Shown: one piece after another, positions 18,265 to 30,600 of the stretch
Numbering within the stretch: position 1 is the first letter of the stretch
Layout: every line of letters starts with the position of its first letter
Source of the DNA: Amycolatopsis acidicola
Lineage (GTDB): Bacteria; Actinomycetota; Actinomycetes; Mycobacteriales; Pseudonocardiaceae
DNA length: 64,000 nt
Direction of reading: 5' to 3'
Assembly: GCF_007713735.2 (NCBI RefSeq)
Contig: NZ_VMNW02000017.1
Span: 1 to 64,000, forward strand
The notes under the pieces: model-generated
The model's input: the letters and a program-made list of their open reading frames with translations, nothing else
Database searches by the model: none
Told to the model about the DNA's origin: nothing
Made by a program: the position numbers and the translations under genes

Positions 18265-18596
18265 CCGACGACGACCGTCTCGAAATGGATCCCACCGAGA
18301 CCAGCAAGCGACTGGCCCGCTTGCAAGCCGCGGGAGAAGACCTCCAAACAGCATGGCAACGGATCCGCGGACAGATCGAGAATCCCGGCAAAGTGAACCT
18401 GGGGCCGCTCGGCGCGCAGTTCATGAGTAAGTACCCTGACGTGAAAGACGCGTATTTCAAGGTGATGGACGGGAACGGCACTTCGGACTCTCCTGCTTTC
18501 GGCGAAAAGTACCGGCAATGGGCCGAATTCGGCGATCAATGTGTGACCTTGTACCGCGAAACCGAAGAGCGGGCAGCCGAAGAGTACGGTCGCTGA
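18261..18596 (+). CDS. Small helical protein of the ESX effector operon
   Basis: This 111-residue acidic helical protein is translationally coupled to the YbaB gene and ends 15 bases before the giant effector gene. It contains Trp residues (LQTAWQRIRGQI, YRQWAEFGD) and no membrane segment or signal. Size, composition and position suggest a WXG100-like partner or secretion chaperone for the following giant protein, but no family motif is certain. Confidence 0.75.
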   Translation: MTDDDRLEMDPTETSKRLARLQAAGEDLQTAWQRIRGQIENPGKVNLGPLGAQFMSKYPDVKDAYFKVMDGNGTSDSPAFGEKYRQWAEFGDQCVTLYRETEERAAEEYGR

Positions 18597-18611
18597 TCCC
18601 GGTGCCGGACC

Positions 18612-21600
18612 ATGGCTGACATCCAACCTCCGACGGATTCGTTACTGTGGACCTACGTTGTCCAAGACGGTGGCTATCCCATGGTCACCGTTTGCACGCC
18701 CGAAGGCGATGTGAGTTCTCCCAGCTATTCCGTCTGGGAACCGAACAGTGAGACCGACGCCGCCAAACTTTCGGTGTCCTGGGGCGAGATTTCCGGCGCG
18801 CTGGACGAGCTGGTGAACGCCACTAGACCGGCCGCGGAGGAATTGAAAGGTGAGGGTGTTTGGCCGGACGGGCACGGGTACGGTGTATCGTTCGCGATCC
18901 GCTCGCTGAACAACGACCCCGGTGGCGCCGGCTACCTGGCCAAGAATGCGGCACAAATTGCGAGTTCCTGCGGAAACCTCGCTCAGGTGATCATCGCCCG
19001 CAAGCAGTTTGTCATCGACACCATCCGCAAGAACGAAGCGAACTTCGAACTGGCGGGCCTGTGGGGCGCGACCGCGGAGGGTCGCAGGCAATCGCGAAGG
19101 TGGTACGCCAAGCACGTCGCCGACGTGATCGCGGGCCAGCTGGGCGGAAGGAAGAGCCGGGGTCTCCTCGACTGGGTAACGGAGGCCGAAGCCGGAGCTT
19201 TCAGTGCCGTGGCCGGAAACCTCGAAGGATTGACCGAGCTCATCGGATTCGACTGGCAGAATGGCTGGTCATGGGAGAACGCCGGGCACGCGTGGAAGAC
19301 CTTGGCCGCGCTCGGCGCGATCGGCTCACCAATCGGTGTCGGCATGCTGGCACTCAACGAATTCACCGGCCTTCCCGGCCTGCGCAAGGGTGAATACGGC
19401 GACACACTGGTGAACGCCGGCAAGACCTTCGTCGGCTGGAACGATTGGAAGGACGATCCGGCCTTCGCGGGAGGCGAACTGGCCGGCAATATCGGCGCCG
19501 TGCTCGCTCTTCGAGGTGCCTCGTCCGGCGCCGCTTCCGGGCTGAGGGCTTTCGCCACGGCAGCGAAGGCGAGCAGATTCGCCGCCGTGGCGAAAACCGG
19601 GGCCGCGCTGGAGAGCCTCCTGAACCTTCCCAAGGTCAGCGACTTGGCGGTCTCCGGCTTCAAGAACCTCCCCAAAGTCGCCGAAGCAGGCAAGGGTTTA
19701 CTCGGGAAGGATCGTCCTCCCGTGGAGGCCGATAGTCCTTATCCCAAACCAACCTCCGGCGACCACTCAGGCGGTGCGGGCGGGAACGCCTCGCACAACA
19801 CCCCCGAAACCGAAGTCCCGGCCAAAGCCGATCAACCGCTCACCGAGAACCCGCAGGTCGCGCGCCCCAGCGACGAAACCATTCCCCACACAGCGGAAAA
19901 CGTCCGGCCAACCGGACCGGACACGACAACGAATTCAGCCGGGCACCAAAACCCGGAGAACGTCACCCCGAGCTCGCGGCCGGGTACCGGCCCGGACGAG
20001 TCCCCCGCCGCCGGGGCAGCTCAAACACCGAAGCAGCCCAACCCGATGCCGGGCGGCGCCGAGGCGCGTCCCGCCGGTTCCGACGGCGGACAGCCTGGCG
20101 TGGAGCCCGGGAACCAGCCCGGCGAAGTGCCACCGGGATCGCATTCTTCCGCCCCGGAACAACCTCACCCCGGGCCGAGTTCCCCCGCGGATCCGGCTGC
20201 GGGAGAAACGCCACCCCTGTCTCACCCGACGACGGCAGCCGGGGAATCGCCGGTGGGCAAGGCCGACGATCTGAGCAAGATCGTCATGCGCACTGCATCC
20301 AGCGACAGTGGCCCGCATTTTCTCCAGAAGTTGAGTGAGGATGCGAGAAACGGCATACGCTTCAACAACATTGCCCGGGTGACCGAGGAAATGTCGCCGT
20401 TTCACCGGCCGGGCGAGGAGACGTCCGGCGGCACCCCGCCGAAGACGACGGGGAGGACGGAGAAGACGAGCGCTGATCGTGGCGACGTCAAGGACGCGCT
20501 GTCAGAAGAGAAGTCGCGCCACAGCAAGCCGCGGTCCGGCAAACCCCAGGGCAACGCCGGGGAGCAGCCGCACCCGGAGGCTGATACCACCGCCGCGTCG
20601 AACAAGCCCTCCGGCTCTTCCGAAGGCAAGCCGTCGCCCAACACCACATCAGGTGACGGCTCGCCCGCATCCGGAGGACATCGAGAAGATCCGTCACACC
20701 CGCCGGAGTCCGGTTCCGAGGCACGGGCCGACGACACGGGCGAGCATCCGCACGCTTCCGAACAATCATCCGGCGAGCCAGAGGGCGAGGTTCGCAGGCG
20801 CACTCCGGGCGAGATATACGCTGACAAGCTCAAGTACGTCGACAAGGCGGACCTGACCAACGGAACCCTGGGCCGGCCCGCGCAGCTCGACACCGAGAGC
20901 CATTTCAAGGAGCTGCCCGACGAACCCGGCGGCGGACGCACGACCCCACCGCATCGTGGCGGTCCTGATGACGCCCCCTCGAGCGGCGCCGCAGACGGGA
21001 ATTCGCCCAATCCGCCTCCCAAGCCGACTCGGGGCGGAGGCGCGGCTCATCAAGGTGACAATGTGGTGCGGCCCCAGCCAGGAGGTGGCACCAAAACCGC
21101 TCTGCGTGAACGCGATGAGGCCACGCGTCCTCCACAACCCGAGCCCCCGCAGCCGGCAGCCGCGAGCGCGAGCCGCCCAATGGCGAAACCGGCCGAAGCA
21201 CCCAAGCCTGCCGGTGCCTCGGCCGACGCGATGGCCGCGAAGCCGACCTCCGAGGTCGAATCACTCGAGACGGCGGCGGACCCCACCACGCAGGGCGAGC
21301 CACTGCACGTACGGATCATCAAGAAAACGGCGGAGGAAAGCGAATCCGGCGAGCTTCCCAGAGCCGAACCACCAGAACCACCGCGTCAGCCCCAGCGGAA
21401 CTTCCGGGATCCCGACGGTGCCGAGCCTCCGACCGGGAACCCCGGCGGCGATGCGTCATCGACGCGTCCCGTCGGCGATGCGGGAACGCGCCGGCCGGCG
21501 CGCCTCAACCTGCCGTTGGGCTTGGTTGGCCCACTCGCTGCCTCGTCGGCACCCGAACCGCTGACCCCGCCCAAGGTCCCCGACGAGATCAACCCGGCGC

Positions 21601-24600
21601 AGCCTTTCGAGGTGACCGAGCGGAAGCCGCTGGAATACCGGCCGGCGGATCCGCTGGACGGCCGGCAGAAGCCCGTCGTTCCGAACGCGCTTCCAGTGGT
21701 TCCGACGAAACCGGCGAATCCCGTCTCCCCAGGGGATTTCCCGAACCCGGATTCCGGGAGAACGCCGACCCCCGACCTCCCGTACCACCAGCCACCGCAG
21801 CCGGAAGAACCCGCTCCGATCGAGATGCCGGCGCGCCCCGAGTACGACAGCTCGGCAACGCCGTCGACCCCCGAATGGCCCGAAACGTTTCCAGCCCGAA
21901 TCAACCACCCCGACCAGCTCCCGCCGGAGATCCCGGCCCATCCCGGGGAAGGCGTCGGCGGCCCCGACCCGAACCCGGCCCCGCTCTCGGACATTCCGCC
22001 TGAAGTACTGGAACAACTGACCGACGCGGAACGCGAGGCGCTGCGGAAACTGGCCACCGAGATGGGTGTCGGTGCCGCACAAGCACTTCACCTCATCCTC
22101 GACGAGATCATCGACCAAATGCTCTTCACACCTCGGCAAGGAGAGCCGCGCCGGAGGATTTCCCGCGGCGCGAGTCTGGCGGACAAGCTGAATTTCCTTA
22201 CGGAGGTGGACGAACGCGACCAACTCGGGGAGAAACTCGCCGAGCGGACCGGCACACGACCGGCAAAGCCGCGGCGGGTACCACCGGAGCGGACCTCGAA
22301 GGACAAGCCCCTCGTACCGACGTCCTGGGGCGGGTCCGGTGGCCGAATCCGATACCGGGTCGTGCGGCCTGAACTGGAAATGCCGGCGGACGCGCCGGAC
22401 GGTCTGTCGCGCGGTGAGCGGTTGCTGTGGTTCGTTTTGCCGCCCGAGATCCAGCGCAGATTCGCCGAGCGGATCGCCGAGGTCGGCATCGAACAGGCGA
22501 AACGCGAACTGGCGCAGGCTCTCGACAGGGTATCTCCCGGTGAAGGACTGGGCCGTATCCTCCGGCTGTCGGACGAACAGGTCGCGGCCATGGCCCGGCT
22601 CATGGATACGACCGCCGCCGGCGGGAAATCCCTGTTCTTCACCACGAAGAAGCCCATCGCCAGCTTGAAATACAGCCTCGGCGTAATCCGGGACCGGCTG
22701 CGCCGCGAAGCACCGCCCGCCGACGACTGGACAGAGTTCACCGACGCACAGCTGGAACACGAGATCCTCCGGATGCTCACGATGCTGCGGCTCGCCGACA
22801 ATTCCCTACGCCATCCCGACCGCTTCCAGGACTGGGGCCTCCGAAACGGCTGGGTGGAGGACCCCAGGGTCAATGCCGCGACGCGCCAGGAGATCGACCC
22901 GTCCGCGGGCAAGCGGCTGTCCGCGATGTTCGGCACGGCGCTTTCCGGAATGCTGGCTCTCGAGGACTACACGCGCCGGCGCACAGCTGCCGGAGACGTC
23001 CCCGATCTCGAGTCCAAACGGGACGAGGCACTCCAGCTCGCGCAAACCGCTGTCGACATCCTCGACCATTTCGCCGGCCCAGAGCCGTACGCGCTGAACG
23101 AGGAATTCCCTGGCTCCGACGTCCGGTTGCGCGACGCGAAACAGTTCGCAAGTTCCGTCCGCACCGAACTCGCGAAATTCATGGGCACCCGGTACGAGTC
23201 CGACGAGGAGCTCAACGCCGCGGTCCATCGCCTGGAGGCGGCGGCTCGTGACGTGTCCGAAGCGGCACCGGCGGAGAACGCGCCCACCCCGGACATCCGA
23301 ATAGCCTTTCGCGACGGCCGTGAGGTCTGGGTAGAACTCGTCCATCGTCCACTTCAGACCGGTACGGAGAACCTCCGGCGCGTCGGCGAAGGACTCGTCG
23401 TGATGCGGCAGATCGCCGCCGACTACGGCAGGACGCCGGAATTCTATGTGGTCACCACGGACGAAGCTGATCCCGACGCAGCCCGCGGACTCATCGAAAG
23501 CGGTGCTGCCGACGGCGTTCTCGGTCTCGATGCCAACTGGAACAACCTCGAGCTGCTCGCGAAACGCGACGCCCCCGCGTCGACTCCGCCTGAAGCGGCA
23601 TCATTGCCGAGTCCGGAGGCTGGCTTCCCCGAAGATTCGCCGCTCACGGTGCGCGAGTTGTCCGAGCTGCCCGACTTGCAGAAGGTGTCCGACCACTTCA
23701 ACGAGCTCTTCAAACCCGAGCCGGGCGCGGAGCCGATGCCCCTCGATCGGCTGCTGGCGTTCTCGGAGGGCGGCTTCTACATAGCCGGCGCGTTCTCGGG
23801 TAAGGATCTGGTGGGTGCCTCGGTCGCGTTCATCGGGGAACGCCAGGGCGAGCGGGTGGTGCACTTGCACGTCACTGGTGTGGTTGAGGGCGCCGGCGGC
23901 CAGGAGGCAGGCCGGATGCTGGCGGCGAACCTGCAGGACTGGGCGTTGCGGCGCGGTGTGGAGAAGATCGACCGGACCCACGCAAGGTATCTGCCGCGGA
24001 AAACTGCACTTCCGTCGGAGCCAACCGAAACACCGAAGCGACCCATGGAACAAGCCCGGGCGCAGAGGTTCGAGGAAGCCGAGGACCTCTGGAAGGCAGC
24101 GGGTCTGCTCTCCGCGCTCGGGAATGATGTGTCCGTAAAGGACCTCCCGCAGCTCGGTTCAGCGCTACTCCCGCTCTACGCGAGCACAGACGAGGAAGTG
24201 CACACCGCCGCGGTTGTCTCGTCGCTCATCACCGACGGCACCGCACTCGAACACCTCTGGCAACCCGGAACCTTCAACGCCCCCGACCAGACTTCCACCG
24301 GCTTCCTCGAATTCCCTGTCCAAAGCGCCGGCTCAACCGGCCCCGGCTACGCGGTCGTCGTCGCACAGCTGGACAGCCGTGAGGACGCAGACCGCCAAAC
24401 CCTGCTTCAACGAGTCCAGCAACACCTGGACTCACTCCCCGCGAACGACCCCCGGCGTCGATTTCTCGTACTCACCGGTGAAGCAACCACCGGCGACCCC
24501 ACCTGGCTGCAAGAACTGTCCTTCCAACTATTGAACCAGGGCTTCGACGCGATCCCGATCCACCGGCCCGGCCAACCCGTAGAAATCCTCGCAGCAAAGG

Positions 24601-27600
24601 AAAACCTCCTCACCGGCCAGGTCACCAGGAGCATGGGACCATTCCGGCCGGTCCAAGCCCGAGAACTCGCCCAATGGCTCGCCGACAGAGCAGCCACCAA
24701 ACACCAAGAACACCAGAACGTCACCAACCAACGCGCCGAGCCCGCGCAAACCCCGGCCTCACCGACGGAAACACCAACGGTCGTGCCGGTGGCGCCGATC
24801 GCATCGCAGGAACAGGCCGCATCCGAACCTGGCGAGGGCTCCACGCCCCGGCTCCGGAAGGAAAAGGCAACCCCCCTGATCGGGACCATCAAGGTCCACA
24901 GCCCGATCAGCACCATCCGAGGTGCCTGGCAGGCGCGGAAGCGCGCTGACGAGGACGTCGTCCGATCGGTGATCCAGGCAGCGGCGACCGCGGCCGATGT
25001 GCGCATCGTCGAGGACAGCTCTGTGCCGATGCCTTCGGAGCAAGCGTGGATCATCGACTCGGGCGGGCAAAAATTCGTCCTCCAGGTCATCCACACGCCG
25101 AACATCGGTTACTCCGAGCACAACCCGATCACCTTCCAGGTCTTCCCGGAAAGTACGTCGGACCCGTCGATGCCCCAGATTGTCCTCCGTCAGCCCGACT
25201 GGCTGCCGCCGGAGCTGGCAGTGCTGCCGATAGCACACACGATGGCCGTGGGCGGAGACCTGCTGGCCGCCCAGGCGAAGGATCGCGACGCCGTTCCCCT
25301 CAGCCAGGCTTCCCTATACGAACAGAATCTCAGGTATGACCAGTTCCCCGGCCGAGCACTGAAACTCAAGCCGACCGACCGCGGCCACATCGCCCAGGTG
25401 GTCGCCATGGGCATCTTGGTATCCCAGGCCCGCTCGCCGTTGGCGCGGCGGCGGATGGAGGCACACCTGGAGCGCCTGCTGTCGTACCTCGGTGTGGCGG
25501 GGGAGGATCCCTACAGCGCGATCCGGATGCGCGCGCTCGAGGCGTACGGCACCAAGATCTTCATGAGCACGCCGCGTGAAAAACAGGACCCGGCTCTGGT
25601 GGCGAACAGCGCACTCGTCGTCGCCAACGCATACCGGCCCGCGGAGGCGGCAGAGGGCTACCGGACCGGAAACTGGCCGGTGGAGAACCCGGCCGTCGAA
25701 GTCTCATACCGCCTTCCGATGGCATCCGGCGCCCGTGCGTTCGATCGTGTGTCGGCGGTCGAGAATGCCATCCGCAAGAACAGCGACCAGGCGGGCTCGC
25801 GGACAAGGGTGACACTCGTGCCCGCCGGAGCGGACCTCCGCTACGACGTGTTCGACGGTGACCGGAAGATCTTCACAACGGTCTTCCACGTGCTACCCGG
25901 CCGCCCGCTCGAAGCGTCCGGCTTTTCGACGCACCCCGGCAAGCAACTGCTGTCGGTCTACTTGCCCGCCCGGACGCGACTGCGAGACGTGGAGGGAGTC
26001 CTCACCGCCGCGATCGCCTACGGGACACAGTATTTCACCAAGGCGACCCTTAATCCGCACAGCCACACACTCCACGCGAACAGCGACCTTGACCGGCTGC
26101 CGGACGGCCCCATCGACCGGGCGTTCGAGGTCCGGATCGAGTTGCTCGGCGACCGGATCGCCAGGACTCCGCCGCGGCGGCCGTGGCGCAGGCGACAGCT
26201 GATTTCCGAGCTTCGCGCGCTACTCGAACGGGCCGGGCTGGAAAAGCAGATGCCGGGCTACGGCTATCGCCTGAAGTCACTCAGTGCGAAGGCTCAGCAG
26301 GTGGTGGAGGAGTTCGCCATCAAGCGGACCAACACGGACTATCTGCCGACCTGGTTCAACGTCTTGGCCGCGATCTTCAACGACTCGCCGGCCACGCTGG
26401 CCATGGGAACAGCCCTCACACTGAGCGCTGTTCATGTGGGCCCGCTGGGTAACGGCGTCAGCTATCTCGTGTCCGGACTGTCGAGCCTCTTGCTGAGTGC
26501 GATAACGCTCCGAAGCTTTTCCATCGCCAACGACGAGCGAGCCGCGAGAGCGAGAAAGTCCCTTGAGATGCGCGCTGCGATCGACAAGGCTCGCGCGATA
26601 GGCGCCGCAACCCCGTGGCCGGAAGACGATCTGGTGCCCACCGATGATCAGCTGCCGGACGAAGAAGTCGACATCGCCCTGCCATTGCGGCGGCTGGGAC
26701 GCCAGTTCTCGCTGCCTGCTTTATTGGGTCTTTTAGCCGGGTACCTTGTCGGCGGGCTAATGGGGATGACCAAGCCCACTGCATTGAGCCAGCTGTCCTC
26801 GGCAGTCGGGACAATGGTGCTGCGACCACTCGCCGAAAGATACAGTCGGCGGAAGCGCAAAGGCGCGGAGCTCGCCGCGCAGGACAGCATCAACCGAGAG
26901 GATGCCCAGAAGGTCGTCGAAGAGGTCAGGAAACTATACCAGGGCACTGTCCATGCGTTCGCCGTGATCGACGCCTACTTCGCCGGTGAGGAATTACCCG
27001 CGGAAGCGGTAACCGAGCTGACGCCGTCGCCGGAGCGTCCCGACGTGGACGGCCCGAATTTGGGGGTTTCAGGGTTTCAATGGGGCGCTGCGGTAGCGAG
27101 CTACATCCCGCTCATGCCGAATGTGAACAAAGTTGCCAACCCGGCGCTGGATACCGATCCAGTGAGATTCCTCGTCGAACATTTGGGCCGGCACACGACC
27201 GTAGTGGCCGCGGATCTGGCGCGCCTGGCCTTCGCGGGTACCGTCACCGCGTTGATTGAGAACCGGACGGCATTGCGGGAGCTGGAACACAAGCTCACTC
27301 GATTGGCCGGGGCTTTGCGGGCGAACCGCGAAGCAAAGATTCCGATGACGGTCGGGGACCGGGACTGGCTGTTGCGCGAGATCGCTGTGGAGGCCCTGCA
27401 CATCGTGGCGCGTTCAGCGAAGTCCGGACCGGCTGGAGACCGCCGGCTCTCCGCGCTCGGGGAAGTACCCGAAGAGCTGAAGGAGCTGCTCGGCGTCATC
27501 CGGTCGACCCCGCCCAAGTTGACAGCCCCGATTTCCCGAAAAGGGCCGCTATCACGGTTGGAATACGCGACTTTCATCCTGCTGAACTCGATTACAGCCG

Positions 27601-30600
27601 GCACGATCACATTCGGCGTCAGCGTACTCGCCGGCGCGAGTGCATACTATTTATGGGGTGGGGTGGCGGCCGGTTTGGCCGGGGTCTTAACCGCGATCGG
27701 GAAACCATTCGTCCGAGTCCGGGAAATGGTCGCCGAGAACCGCGCCGGTACGCCCGTCGAGCAAAAGAGCGACCGGGAAGCCCGGGAAAACCGCTACTTA
27801 CTGGAGAAGGTGGCCGAAGCCATGCTTCGCGACTTCGCGAAGCGACACGGAGAGGAGTTTCCCACCGTCGTCGCAGAGCAGATTTCGACCCACCTCGACA
27901 GGCGAGAGCGGCGTGCACTGCCCGCCGTGACACCGCTGACGAAATTCGAACCCATCCTCGTCACCGACGAAGACCTGCAGTCCGAGACCTGGTCACCGGA
28001 AAGCAGGGCCGAGCTGAAGGCCCTGTCCGAGATCCGGCACCACACGACCCGCCGAGAGGAGGTACGGGAGGCACTGGAGTTCCTGGCCCGGCCCGAAAAC
28101 CAGCGACCAGGCGGGTGGTCGCACGAGGTACGGGAAATGCTGGACATCCTGGCCCCGCCTGAGGACAAGGAGCCACCGGAGTGGTCGCCCGAGGCCTGGC
28201 CGACAGAGATACAGGAGAAGGTGGAGTTCCTGGCCCAGTCCGAAAACGAGCGGCCAGGGGGGTGGTCGCGCGAGGTACGGACGAAGCAGGAGTCGTTGAC
28301 CGAACCGGAAAACCAGGACTGGCCCGAGAAGATCAGGGGGAAGCTCGAGTCTCTGCGCCAGTCCATCGAAGTCGAACTGGGGCTCTGGGGTTTCCGTCCG
28401 ACACTGGAGCACAGCCTCGGGCTGCTCAAGGACGTATTGCCGCCGCTCATCGACGGCATTGAACAACAGCTGCGCGACTACGAGCGCCGCGGCGGCTTCC
28501 TCACCAACCGGCTGGCCACCGTACTGCGCGCATACCTGAGAGACGGAGAAGGCGACCTCGTCCAGCAGGTGAAGGGCGTGCTGTCGGAGCACAAAGCGAC
28601 CAACAAGGAGCTCCCCAGCCGGCTGAAAGAACTGGTGGAGCATTACGAAAGCACCAGGCAAGCCGGCCTCCGCGCAAGGCTCGACGACCTGGTACGCGGG
28701 CCGAGTCGCGATTGGGACCAGGAGCGGCAGCTTCTTGGCCGGATCGTCGACCTGCTGAACGTCGAGGCCCACGACGACGGGTTCGACGACGACCGGCTCG
28801 CGCAGAATCTAAAAATGATTCTGCGGTGGTCCGAGACCCATGGCGATGACTACTACGCCCGGCAGGTGGAGGGGCTACTCCGGCTGTCGTCCGAGGGCGT
28901 CCCACTCCCCGGGCAACTGGCCGTGCTACTGCGAGCGTTCGACGAGAACCGCACGCGCGCCGCGCAGGAGGTCATGAAGGCCATTCACGAGCTCAACCAG
29001 CGCGTCGACGAATACAAGGCAGGGACCGATCCGATGCGATTCACCGACATCGACGACCCCGGCCTCGACTCCCCCGAGCCGGTCTACAAGTCGCCGCTGC
29101 AACTGAAGAGCGACGAAATCGCCAAGGCCGCGAATGTTCCGGCCCGGAGAGTCCTGCATTCCCGCTTCATCGGCAACCACATCACCGAGGAACGGGTGAA
29201 AGCGACGCGAGAGTGGCGAGCGAAACAACTGAACGCGGTCAAGACGAACGTGGCACTCGCCAGGTGGTCCCCCAAGGAAAAGGGGATCGCCATCCGCCCC
29301 TTCGTAACGGCCGATACCGCACCACCCGAGGTGCTCGAAAGCCTCCGTCAGGAGAAGGCTCCGCTCCTTACGCAGATCAACCGGAATTACAACTCGTTGT
29401 TCGCCGGCTTCCGGGGATACCGGAGCAACTGTGTGGCCGCCGCGGTCGCATATCTCTACACGCTGGCCGGTTGGAAGGGCAAGACGGCCGTCCCGTTCTC
29501 GAAGACACTCCCTGAGCGGGCCACCCTGACCGCGCTTTGGGAACGGGTAGGCGGCACCTGGCACGCGCACGGCAGCTGGGACGACCTCGTCGAGCCGATG
29601 ACCGGCGACAGGGGGGCGGTGTCCGCGGTCGCCGTCCTGTCGCGCGGAAGTAACGGGGAGATGAAACGCCACGTGTTCGTCGTCGAGGTGGACGAAGACA
29701 CGGGAGTACCGATGGCGTGGGATCCGATGACTGGGTGCGTGGCGAGAGTACCGACCCGGCCCTGGATGATTCTTCGACTTCCGGTCGAGATGGACGCGCT
29801 GCGGTCGATGGAGCCCATCCAACCGCCGGAGCACGGGATGGACGAAGTGCCGAAGGCCGAGCGCAGCGCGATCTATCGGGGCGAGCCCCCGCTCGGGCCC
29901 CATTTGAGAAAACTTGCGGCGATGAGCCCGTTAGCCGAATTTGTACCGCCGTCGCCACCGTCGGACGCCGGGTTCATTGACGCCCTACGCTATGGCCTCG
30001 CATCTGCCCGTCACGCGGGGTGGCGCGGGGTTCCGACTTTGATACCGAAACCGGTGCCACAGCCAGGGCCGCCGATAGTCGTCCTTACCCATCCGGTTCA
30101 CGCCCTTCCTGATCGGTCGAAGCTGTCCGGCAAGACCAAGGCCCATCCCAAGTACCACGCCGTCGACGCCGAAACCGTCGGCCGGAAATGGAGGGCGCGG
30201 AAGTGGGCGGCAGACTTCTTCCAGGAGAGCCACCCCGACTACGCCCGGCCCTTCCCGGGTTACTACGGCGCCGCCCGGCGACCGGACGGCACGGTCAACC
30301 TGGGCTATCTGCAGTACTGGTTCGGCGGGGAGGACTGGGACTTCGGCCTCGACGGCTTCGACGACGTGATCCGTCTGATGGTGGAAAGGCCCTTCGGTTC
30401 ACGGGCAGAGGTGGTCTATGTCACTGCCGAAAAGGACGGCTCCAGAAAGGAGCATCTCGTACACGTGACCCACGAGTCGTACGGCGTCGGGTTGTTCGAC
30501 CGGGAGAACGGCTGGTTCGCCCATCCGTCCGGAAACATCGTCGAGGTCGGCATGCTGAACTACACCGACCATTTCCTGCCATGGAGCAAGCGGCCGCAAC

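Noticed and set aside
23280..23560. A PD-(D/E)xK nuclease-like segment in the giant protein (DIRIAFRDGREVWVELV).
   Set aside because: The acidic/Lys spacing is only loosely matched and the flanking fold elements could not be recognised.
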